A stretch of 47,018 bases of DNA, taken from the IMG/VR virus record IMGVR_UViG_3300017593_002057, positions 1 through 47,018 of that record; one strand, 5' to 3'. Shown piece by piece: positions 1-8,000 of the stretch. The first letter of the stretch is position 1, and every line of letters starts with the position of its first letter. The position numbers and the translations under genes were made by a program. Origin of the DNA: a virus. The notes under the pieces are model-generated. The model ran no database searches, was not told where the DNA came from, and was given only the letters and a program-made list of their open reading frames with translations.

Positions 1-16
1 ATTTATCACCTATAAA
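1..16 (-). promoter_or_regulatory. Ribosome binding site of the next gene (beyond the left edge)
   Basis: The last 16 bases before the left edge, read on the minus strand, contain AGGTG followed by an A/T spacer. They lie directly after the stop codon of the gene ending at 17. This looks like the Shine-Dalgarno sequence of another minus-strand gene whose start codon is just outside the window. Confidence 0.5.
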
Positions 17-1417
17 TTATTCAATGTAAATTTCCATTAAAATACCATTATTAGAATATGCATCTGATCCTGCTGGCACAACTTCTTTTAGCCAAATCCC
101 TTTAGCTGAAGGATGCGTTTTAAATATAACTTTATCATTAGCTTCAAAACTTCCAGACCAAGCAGTGGAATCTATTGTAAAATATGGTTTAGATGTATTG
201 GTATTTGTTGGCGAAAAATTAGATGTAATTGTTCCTGTACCTACATTTCCTTCAAGCGAACCACTGCATGTGAAATGTGAACTATCTGTAAAAGTTAAAG
301 TCCATGTATCTTCCACAGTTCCTTGATTATCCAATGAAACTTTTGATTCATCGAAATTACCGTTTGCAGAGTTTACAGTTACATCCGAAAGACTTGTTTT
401 TATCTCGCCAAGTGATAAACAGACGCCACAATAAGTATTATCGGAATCATAACTATTGGCAACTTGATCTGCCAAATTTATAGTACAAACATTACCAGAC
501 CAAGTATAGCATCTTTTATAATAATCAACTGTTGGTGTAGAATCTGGTGTATCAGAAAATGTTATGCTAATTTCACCAGTTTCATAGTTTATACTACCAT
601 CTGAAACATTTGTTCCAGTAATATTTCCATTGCCATCATCGGTAGCTTCATAATCAATACCACCAAATGCATATTTAACAGTAACAGTTTCCTTTTTTAT
701 TGGTGGATGTAATAATTTTCCGCCATCTTGTCCTGTATAAGGGCCTGAACCTGAACCACTTAAACTTTCGTTTTCATACTTATCATTAGCAGTTTTTATA
801 TATTCAATATGACCTTCAGAATGATAAGTAAAGACTATATTATTACCCAAATATGTTCCATATGGATAATTATCTTCTTGTGATGGACTTGGTGCAGATT
901 GCTTTACCCATTTACTTCCGTTATAATAGACTGGATCAAATGGTTTAACGCCACTATCTATCGTCTGATTTATTTTGAATTGCGAAGAAATTGCAATGTA
1001 AATATCATTGTCAATATAAACATCATTACTTTCAAACAAAATCTGAATCTGTTGCGAACTAGCAGTTAAATCAGCGTTTAATTTCCCGCCTGAATACCAC
1101 TTATAACTATCATCTATGTCATCTTGAACATCAGTCTGTGTTCCCAAGGCTAAATAAAATCTATCATTAGCTGGCGACGGAAAAAGTAAATAAATCATAG
1201 CATCAAAAATACTTTCATTATCAGCATTTTTGTTCCATACGAATTCTTTCCTATATCTGGTAATTCCATTATCCCTTTCAGGTTTAGTTACACGTGGAAA
1301 CAAATTGTATTTTGTTCTATTTGGGATTTCTATATAACTTTTTCTGCCACCATTTGTATTAGAATCTGTTACTGTTTCCGATTTTACAAATGAAACATCT
1401 GATCTAGATATTGCCAT
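17..1417 (-). CDS. Putative tail-tip or baseplate-region virion protein
   Basis: A 466-residue protein with no signal peptide or membrane segment, rich in Thr, Ser, Asn, Gly and Asp, as expected for a beta-rich virion protein. Residues about 241-302 form a small module with the signature 'TDDGNGNI ... INYETGEISITFS'. A related module is inserted in the head-tail connector gene at 17985-18983. The start is ATG preceded by GGAGG. It is the last complete gene of the tail cluster in the direction of transcription, downstream of the tape measure, where tail-tip, baseplate and fibre proteins usually lie. I do not recognise a named family. The structural role is inferred from composition and position. 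Confidence 0.55.
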   Translation of the reverse strand: MAISRSDVSFVKSETVTDSNTNGGRKSYIEIPNRTKYNLFPRVTKPERDNGITRYRKEFVWNKNADNESIFDAMIYLLFPSPANDRFYLALGTQTDVQDDIDDSYKWYSGGKLNADLTASSQQIQILFESNDVYIDNDIYIAISSQFKINQTIDSGVKPFDPVYYNGSKWVKQSAPSPSQEDNYPYGTYLGNNIVFTYHSEGHIEYIKTANDKYENESLSGSGSGPYTGQDGGKLLHPPIKKETVTVKYAFGGIDYEATDDGNGNITGTNVSDGSINYETGEISITFSDTPDSTPTVDYYKRCYTWSGNVCTINLADQVANSYDSDNTYCGVCLSLGEIKTSLSDVTVNSANGNFDESKVSLDNQGTVEDTWTLTFTDSSHFTCSGSLEGNVGTGTITSNFSPTNTNTSKPYFTIDSTAWSGSFEANDKVIFKTHPSAKGIWLKEVVPAGSDAYSNNGILMEIYIE

Positions 1418-1433
1418 AATTTTAAACCTCCAT

Positions 1434-2114
1434 TTACCTTAATATTTGCATTAATTTTATTGTTCCATAATAATAATCATCATCTGCCATATTTGGCCTT
1501 GGCAAGATAGGTGTTACATCAATAACTGGCGGATCTTCCCATCTAAATCTAACCAAATAATGTTTTCCATTGTATATTAATGGATATGTTTTATTTGGAA
1601 TTAATGCTTTTTGATAAAGCATTTCTACTTGTTTTCTTGTTAGCCAACCTTGATTTTCCGTAGCTTCTAAAGTAATTGGTTTCTCACATACATTAAATTC
1701 TTGAATATCATAATTTTGTGCCAAAGTTAATCGCTTAACTGCATCTATTTCAGAACTATTAAATTCATCATTCCAAACCAATTTTAGCATCATACCATCA
1801 AGAAAAACATAATTAGTATCAAATAATGAAATTTCAAGATTATATGAACAAGATTTCGTAATTTGAAATAAAGAATCAACTATGTAAGTAAAAGAAATAT
1901 TTAATTGTTGCAATAATGAATCTAAGGTTAATAATGTAAATAAATCTAATTCTTGAATTAATAAATCTATATTATAATTTTCATTTACAATTGCTTGAAA
2001 TAATGAATCTAAATTATAATTCTTATTCTTTAATTGTTGCGCCAATAAATCTATGCTATAATTTTCATTTTTTAGCTGTTGTAATAATGAATCTATATTA
2101 TAATTTTGCGACAT
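1434..2114 (-). CDS. Tail-associated protein: six 14-residue repeats plus a domain shared with its neighbour
   Basis: A 226-residue protein in two parts. Residues 1 to about 90 are five or six tandem units of about 14 residues, pattern Y-x-I/L-D-x-L-L-x-x-L-x-x-x-x (for example YNIDSLLQQLKNEN). The rest ('LVWNDEFNSSEIDAVKRLT', then 'GWLTRKQVE', 'YNGKHYLVRFRWEDPP', 'ILPRPN', 'YYYGTIKL') is a clear paralogue of the whole protein encoded at 2118-2492. The repeat part matches the long repeat region of the adhesin-like protein at 23755-26451. SD AGAGGT precedes ATG. The function is probably a tail-tip or adhesion accessory. The repeats could be helical or coiled-coil spacers. No named family is recognised. 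Confidence 0.6.
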   Translation of the reverse strand: MSQNYNIDSLLQQLKNENYSIDLLAQQLKNKNYNLDSLFQAIVNENYNIDLLIQELDLFTLLTLDSLLQQLNISFTYIVDSLFQITKSCSYNLEISLFDTNYVFLDGMMLKLVWNDEFNSSEIDAVKRLTLAQNYDIQEFNVCEKPITLEATENQGWLTRKQVEMLYQKALIPNKTYPLIYNGKHYLVRFRWEDPPVIDVTPILPRPNMADDDYYYGTIKLMQILR

Positions 2115-2117
2115 TAT

Positions 2118-2492
2118 TTAAACCTCTTGCAATCTTATAGTTCCATAATAATAATCTTCATCATCTGGATTAGTTCTTGGTAAAATCGGATACATTTCAA
2201 TTGGGGTATCTTCATGTCTAAATCTGACTTTATATTTCTTTCCATTATATTCAAAATCAAAAACAGCATCGGGAATTGAAGCTAATTTTTCTAATTCTTT
2301 CACTTGTTTTCTGGTTAACCAAGCTCTATTTTCATCGCCTTGTAGTGTAATATTTCTTTGAAATTTATTTTTAGAAGACCAAACTAAGGCATTATATCCC
2401 AAAGTTCTATCCTTGGAAGAAGATATGGGCAGATAATCAAATTCATCTACCCAAATTAGGTCTGGAAGTTCTACTGTATCTATTTTTATCAT
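2118..2492 (-). CDS. Small tail-associated protein, paralogue of the next gene's C-terminal domain
   Basis: A 124-residue protein equivalent to the C-terminal domain of the protein at 1434-2114. Both share W(V/N)DEF near the N-terminus, '(A/G)WLTRKQV' in the middle, 'YNGK.Y.VRFR.ED.P', 'ILPR.N' and a terminal 'DDYYYGTI.L'. The adjacent position and shared motifs indicate a tandem duplication, one copy of which gained an N-terminal repeat tract. No Shine-Dalgarno sequence is visible before this ATG (the upstream bases are almost only A and T), so it may depend on translational coupling to the gene ending at 2513. Function unknown; a structural or tail-tip role is inferred from position. Confidence 0.6.
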   Translation of the reverse strand: MIKIDTVELPDLIWVDEFDYLPISSSKDRTLGYNALVWSSKNKFQRNITLQGDENRAWLTRKQVKELEKLASIPDAVFDFEYNGKKYKVRFRHEDTPIEMYPILPRTNPDDEDYYYGTIRLQEV

Positions 2493-2512
2493 TTTGAAAC
2501 AAAATTAAAACG

Positions 2513-3208
2513 TTATATCTTTTTGTAAAGTCTTAATACAGTATCCGCACCTAAAATTCCTGAATAAGTTCCACGTATTGTAATAGATGTTATATTATCT
2601 GTACCATTTTTCCAATGCCCACCATAACGATAAGCTTTTATATTTGCCATTAAAGAATCATGATTATTAGAATGACATATTAAAGTTCTACAATATCCAG
2701 ATTTTGCAAAAATATATGCTTCTCCAAAAATGATAAAGTTGTTTGTTGGATTTTGTTGTCCTATTTCCAATGCATTGCCATTCCAAGAAGAAGCGTCAAC
2801 AGTTGTCCCATTAATTATCAATCTTTGATTATCATAATTTGATTCACTATCATTATTAAATCTTAATTCAATATTTGCAGAAGTATTAAGTTGACTTCTA
2901 ATTCTAAAACTTAATAAATATTCTTCATCATTATTACCATTCAGATTTGAAAATGTATAAGTTTGAGCACTATCAGTAAAAATAACTTCTTCTATTAATT
3001 GCCAGCGACCACCACTACCTGTTCCATTTCCTAATGAATCCAAACGATCTTTTACTGTTGGATAATCACCTTGGGGATTTTTACCTAAAGTCTGTTCAAT
3101 AGCAACAATCGCATCTTGAATATTATTAACGATTGAAGCAGTTATAGTATCAACAAAATCTTGCCAAGTTGTAAAACTATCATAATCATTTGGATAATTT
3201 GAAGCCAT
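2513..3208 (-). CDS. Putative tail fibre / receptor-binding-type protein
   Basis: A 231-residue protein. Residues about 25-60 contain 'IVNNIQDAIVAIEQTLGKNP' followed by 'YPTVKDRLDSL', a short helix-rich stretch typical of the N-terminal trimerising part of phage tail fibre and receptor-binding proteins. A Gly/Ser linker then leads to a beta-rich C-terminal domain (about 70-231) with 'LRFNNDS' and 'ITIRGTYSG', suggestive of a compact receptor-binding fold. SD AAGGGTG precedes ATG. The leader is one of the two copies of the 60-bp hairpin repeat. The assignment is from motif recall and position in the tail cluster, not from a domain search. Confidence 0.6.
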   Translation of the reverse strand: MASNYPNDYDSFTTWQDFVDTITASIVNNIQDAIVAIEQTLGKNPQGDYPTVKDRLDSLGNGTGSGGRWQLIEEVIFTDSAQTYTFSNLNGNNDEEYLLSFRIRSQLNTSANIELRFNNDSESNYDNQRLIINGTTVDASSWNGNALEIGQQNPTNNFIIFGEAYIFAKSGYCRTLICHSNNHDSLMANIKAYRYGGHWKNGTDNITSITIRGTYSGILGADTVLRLYKKI

Positions 3209-3220
3209 ATTTAATCACCC

Positions 3221-3280
3221 TTCTTTAAAGACAATAATCCGTCCCATTCTAATAATTCAACTTGAATTATAGAATGGGAC
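3221..3280 (-). repeat. 60-bp hairpin repeat, copy 1
   Basis: The first copy of a dispersed 60-bp element; the second is at 27120-27179, same orientation, with 57 of 60 positions identical. Positions 3241-3280 form a long hairpin: outer arms gtcccattct (3241-3250) and agaatgggac (3271-3280), continued inward by ATAATTCAA pairing with TTGAATTAT. The stem ends in the stop codon of the endonuclease gene at 3280. The conserved non-hairpin flank (3221-3240) leads straight into the SD of the gene at 2513-3208. No U-run follows the stem on the minus strand, so it is not a classic intrinsic terminator. RNA processing or translational control is possible. Confidence 0.85.
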
Positions 3281-4257
3281 TATGAATTTTTTATTTTATT
3301 TAATGTTTCAGAATCAATAAGTGCTTCTAACAATTTCCAAGTGTCAAAATCAGGTTTATTTTCCATAGCTGCTTTGGTTAACATTTCTAAATCTTTATAA
3401 CATTGATGACATACCATTATACAATCGAACTTCTTTCCAAGAAGAAATTTTCTATTACAAATTGGACATATCTTATAATCTTTTTCAACATCTTGAATTA
3501 TGAACTTTTCTGGACGATTTAAGATATCAAGTACCAATTTTTCATTAGTTAATTCTTCTTCCCATAAAAAAATCATCTTCCAGCCGTACTTTTCAAAATG
3601 TTGCTTTCTATTTTTTATTTCTTCTTCATTATGCCAATATCTACCTAAAACTTCAATTATAATCTTCTTATCTTTATGGATAAAATCAGGATTCTTACCA
3701 TCAATCCAAAGTTGACCATCACCAACATAGCGCCAAGATAAATTATACTTATTTATCAACTCAATAAGAATTTTTTCAATGCTAGTTGGTCTTCTCTTTT
3801 GAGAATCTGCAAGCATCTCAAAAAATTCATCTTTTGAAATCTTCATCCATTCCCAAGGATGCATTCCCTTGTTCCAACAATTCCAATTAGAATTCCCACT
3901 TCTCTTTCTTTTTATAACTTCATTTCCTTTTGGAGAAATTTCCTTTAAATGTTGAATTATCTTTCGTTTCTTTTCTTCATCGAGATTCTTCCACCAATTC
4001 TTTTTAGCTTTACTATAAATAGCTGACAATTCTTCTCTACTAATATGCCATACTTTCTTCTTACCTTTGAATTGCTCCGATGTCGCTTTTCTCTTTCGTT
4101 CCAAACCTTCTTTTGTCCAAACTCTTTTGCATCGTTTTAAACCTAATCTATGAACACGATTGCGAATAGCAGAAATAGTGCAATTAAATTCTTTAGCAAT
4201 TTCATCTACAGGAACACCATCCAAATACATCTGCTTTAACTTTTCTATTTGATCCAT
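3280..4257 (-). CDS. Homing-endonuclease-type protein (HTH, Vsr-like nuclease, zinc finger)
   Basis: A 325-residue freestanding nuclease. Residues about 1-42 form a helix-turn-helix ('DEIAKEFNCTISAIRNRVHRLG'-like, split here as DEIAKEFNCT and SAIRNRVHRL). Residues about 155-240 carry a Vsr/EDxHD-type PD-(D/E)XK core: 'SIEKIL', 'NPDFIHKDK', 'IIEVLGRYWH', with the expected acidic residues and histidine. A C-terminal zinc finger (CPIC ... CHQC) follows. Such proteins cut intron-less or sequence-specific phage sites and spread their own gene. It has its own near-consensus promoter and starts with ATG at the predicted transcript start, with no SD. It is inserted between two tail genes. High confidence in a nuclease, moderate in active homing. 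Confidence 0.8.
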   Translation of the reverse strand: MDQIEKLKQMYLDGVPVDEIAKEFNCTISAIRNRVHRLGLKRCKRVWTKEGLERKRKATSEQFKGKKKVWHISREELSAIYSKAKKNWWKNLDEEKKRKIIQHLKEISPKGNEVIKRKRSGNSNWNCWNKGMHPWEWMKISKDEFFEMLADSQKRRPTSIEKILIELINKYNLSWRYVGDGQLWIDGKNPDFIHKDKKIIIEVLGRYWHNEEEIKNRKQHFEKYGWKMIFLWEEELTNEKLVLDILNRPEKFIIQDVEKDYKICPICNRKFLLGKKFDCIMVCHQCYKDLEMLTKAAMENKPDFDTWKLLEALIDSETLNKIKNS

Positions 4258-4263
4258 AACCTT

Positions 4264-4292
4264 ATTATAATCATAATAGAATCTAATGTCAA
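4264..4292 (-). promoter_or_regulatory. Consensus sigma70 promoter for a leaderless endonuclease mRNA
   Basis: Read on the minus strand: TTGACA (4292-4287), 17-bp spacer, TATAAT (4269-4264), both perfect. Six bases (AAGGTT) separate the -10 box from the ATG at 4257, so the predicted +1 coincides with the start codon and the mRNA should be leaderless. Confidence 0.85.
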
Positions 4293-4329
4293 TACCAAAA
4301 CTATATCTTCATATCCCAAATCAATGTGA

Positions 4330-4974
4330 TTATATCAACGATGAAAAAATTGGTAATAATTTAGCAGCAATACCAATACCAATGCCTATAAGCAAAACGA
4401 TCTCGTCCCAAATCCATGTTAACTGCTCTGAGGATTGCTGCCCATGGGTAGCGTCATTGGCTACTCGGCACTGAAGTACTATATGTTTACTATGTCCTTC
4501 AGATGTATAATCCGTAGTATCTACTACTAATGGATTAGAAGAAGTATAATTTTCCACATTTTTGACTTTATCTGTTTGGCTTTTATAATATGCGTGGCCA
4601 TTTGTAGAATCTTCTATTGGATGTCCTGTTGTGCCCTGTGTTCCATCCGCTTGCTGATAATCAGAATCTGGACAACCATTATCACCGCTGTCTCTTACGC
4701 CAACACGAACTTCACCATTAGTTCCTAATGTCCAACCAATAGTACCATCACAATACCATCTAATATTATTAATCTGTGTAAAAGTACCTGTGAATTTTAT
4801 CCTATGGCTTTTCCAATAACTATAATTGAAACCAGAATCGGGAATTGGAATGGGATAATTCAAACCAGGATTGTATGTGTCAGCAGTGCAAAATCTAGCA
4901 CTTGTAATTTCTGTTGCTGTTGGTCCTGGACTTTCTGCACCGTTTAATTCTTCTACTGCTACCGTTGCTGCCAT
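4330..4974 (-). CDS. Putative tail virion protein with an unusual hydrophobic C-terminal extension
   Basis: A 214-residue protein. ATG at 4974 is chosen because GGGAGG precedes it; the frame stays open further upstream but without an SD. The body (about 1-192) reads as a beta-rich phage structural protein: 'FTGTFTQINNIRWYCDG', 'SKHIVLQCRVA', ending in 'LTWIWDEI', which resembles the normal C-terminus of such proteins as I recall them. About 22 more residues follow, including 'GIGIGIAAKLLPIFSSLI', which is hydrophobic and membrane-like. The neighbouring endonuclease gene lies immediately downstream, so the tail may be read-through created by that insertion. It has its own promoter (5005-5033) and sits just after the tape measure. 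Confidence 0.6.
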   Translation of the reverse strand: MAATVAVEELNGAESPGPTATEITSARFCTADTYNPGLNYPIPIPDSGFNYSYWKSHRIKFTGTFTQINNIRWYCDGTIGWTLGTNGEVRVGVRDSGDNGCPDSDYQQADGTQGTTGHPIEDSTNGHAYYKSQTDKVKNVENYTSSNPLVVDTTDYTSEGHSKHIVLQCRVANDATHGQQSSEQLTWIWDEIVLLIGIGIGIAAKLLPIFSSLI

Positions 4975-5004
4975 TTTAAAAACCTCCCTTTCTTTTGTTT
5001 TTCT

Positions 5005-5033
5005 TTTATAACACAAAAGTTAAATTTTGGCAA
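5005..5033 (-). promoter_or_regulatory. Sigma70-type promoter between tape measure and gene 4330-4974
   Basis: On the minus strand: TTGCCA (5033-5028), 17-bp spacer, TATAAA (5010-5005), each matching 5 of 6 consensus bases, with an extended TG one base before the -10. It lies between the tape measure stop and the SD of the next gene, so it probably boosts that virion gene. Confidence 0.65.
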
Positions 5034-5036
5034 ATT

Positions 5037-8000
5037 CTAAGCATTTCTTCCAACTAATCTTTTTCTTGTTAGAAATTTTTCTAATTTATTAGCAACTTCT
5101 TCAGAAGTTACCACTGGAAATGTTTCAGTACCAATTACTAAATTAAGGTTTACGGTTCTCTTAATTCCCTCAGTTGTCTGAATTTCGCCGCCTTTTTGAT
5201 AACTACTAAACATTTCTTTTGGAAATTGTAAATTGTTCAATGCATTCAAAAATCTTAAACCATAAGATTCAACAGCTTTTTTCCTTAATATAAATTCGCC
5301 AGGTTCCAATAAGGTTGGAACTCTATCACCAGTTCCAAATCCAGTTACTAAACCACCAATTTGCATACCAGTCGGCGGTGTGCCAGCTGCACCAGCTGGT
5401 TTTGTTTTTCCTAGTTGTTTTTGCAATTCTAATGCTTTCTTTAACTTTTTAATATATTCATCTAAAATTTTCAATAATTGATTTAAATCCCTAAAATCAA
5501 CTTTTGGTTCTATATCTTTTATTTTTTGAATCGCTTCAAATTCAGATTTAAGCAATGAAATATTATCCAATGCATCTTGGAATTTCTTTCTTGATCTTTC
5601 CAAACGCTCTATTTGTTTATCAATAGCATCAATCAATTTTTCATATTCTTCACGTTCACGCATAAGTGCTTCAAGACTTGTAGATTCAACGTCTTTAATT
5701 TCTTCAACATCTCTAGCACGTCTTTCAATAATATCATCTAATTCATCTCTTAACCATTCAACAAATGATTCCATTTCTGGTGTTCTTAATCCTTCTGGAA
5801 TACGTTGTATTATTGAAATTGCCTGTTGCAAATTCCTTTCAGTCAAACCATAATATTGTTCACTAGTTTGCCACATAAAATTAGCCTGTGCCAATGCAGC
5901 TCTAGCAGCTTCCACATCACCTTTTCTTGCAAACTCAGCAGCTTTGCGATAATTCCTTAAGGCCTTTTCCCTATAATCCAATGCTTTAACATGTAAACTC
6001 ATTGCTCTTGAATGCCTACGATGAGCATAATGTACTAACTTTTCAGCCTGTTCTGTTGTTCTTATCTCCTGATTAATCAAACCTTCATAACGCATCCATC
6101 TTCTTTCTTCAGCAGCAAAAGCTTGTTCAACAGCCTGAATACTTCTTTGTGCCCAAGTTTGTTTCATATTTATCAATACATTTAAAGCATTAACTTGTCT
6201 CTGATATTCAGCACGCTGCTCACGCATTTTGCTGATTTCCCTATTAATCATTCTAATTCTGATTCTTGTATAGGCTTCAAATGGTTCTAACTTAGTCAAT
6301 TCATCACGCAATTTCTTCAATTGTTCGGCAACTGGAACTTTCTGCATTTTTGCACCGATGCCAGCAAAAACTTCTCCAAATACACCCATTTCTTCTGTCA
6401 TTTGCATTAAGGTTTGCAGAAATTTTAAAGCTAAATCATCTGGTAAAGATGCTGCCCATTCCCTTAATGATTTACCAATATCTATCATATTTTTCTTAGT
6501 CAAAACACCATATTTTCTAAGCAATTGCAGCAAATTCATAAACCAATTAAGGACCTTAGCACGTTGTTCTTCTGGAACTGATAAAACTAGTTGTTGCAAA
6601 GCAATAATAACTGGCTTAATATTTTCAGATGTTAAGATTCCTGCTTTACCTAATTTCATAATCCATTCAAAAATCTTTCTAACTTTATCTATATGTTCAC
6701 TAGCATAATCACCTAAATCTCTCAAAGTTTCAGAAAATTTATCTATATCTTTGACAAATTTATCCACATCGAATGGTTCTATCTTTTTGGGTTTTTCAAT
6801 GCCTTTCATTCTTCTTTCTAAATCTTCAAAAGCTCTTCTTCCTATATCAGTATATCCTTCTGTTGCTTTTTCTACAGATGTTTTCCATTCATTGGTTGCT
6901 TTGGCAGTTTTCTTTATCTCTTCTCTTAATTTAATATGTTTCTCAATCATCTGGCCCATTTGTTCAATATTCTTATCTAAGGTCTTACCGAGCTTTTCTT
7001 TCATTTCGTCACGAAGTTTCTTGAGTTCTTTTTCAGCTTTGTCAGCTTGTTCTTTTAAACCAGCTAACATCAAACCTAAGACGCCAATTGCAGCACTTAT
7101 AGTCTCTACAGGATCTTTACCTTTCCTGATTTGTTCTACATAGTATTCCATACCTTGACCCATCTTAGAAAGTTCTGTAACAGCTGTTCTTTTTAATTCG
7201 TTCAAATCTATCATACCTTGTTTATATTTTGCCATTGCCTTTGTAATATTATCATATACCAATTGGGCCTTTCCAAGTTCGGTAATTGCTTTAAACATGT
7301 TTTGTTGTGCTTCTATAAAACTTCTAGTTGTTTCGGCCAATCCTTCGACAGTTTTTCTTGCCAAAATCATCTTACCAATCCACATAACCAATGTAGTAGC
7401 AAGTAATACAATTAGATATTGCCAGTTTCCAGTTGCAAAGGCAGTAATTGTTATTTCTTTTCTAAGTAAAGCAAGTGCATCTTTTAAAAGTTTAAGTGAA
7501 GTTATAAATTTTATAGTTCTTGTAGTGACAGTACCAATTACTAATGTTAATCCAGTTATAGCTATAGACATACCTGCAAATTCCGCTACTACAGTGCCTC
7601 TACCTGTGGCAATCAATTTCATAAATTCTGTAAGTGTGGCAATCACATATTTCAATGGAATTGCCATACCTTCAAATATTGCTCTAGACATTCCAATGAA
7701 AGCATTTTTAAATAGCATTAATTGTGTAATTAAATTATCTAAATAGAGAGAAAGAGAATTTGAAACAGTACCTGTCATTTTTAATGCGTCATTTAAAATT
7801 GGCAAATATTTAGATTGTGATAATAAAATTGCAAATGCTGTACTTCCCCTGATTCCGACACCTTCTATTGCATCGCTAACATCAAATGCTCTTTCATGCA
7901 GTAAAGTAAATATTTCAGCCAAACTATGTAATCTTGGATCAACTTCTTCAGCTGTTAAGCCAACTTTTGCTAATGCTTCTTTAAATCTATCAGTTGGTGC

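Noticed and set aside
7297-7746. Plus-strand open frames inside the tape measure gene (for example 7297-7746 and 6358-6708)
   Set aside because: They lack ribosome binding sites, lie opposite a strongly supported gene, and have compositions typical of antisense frames.
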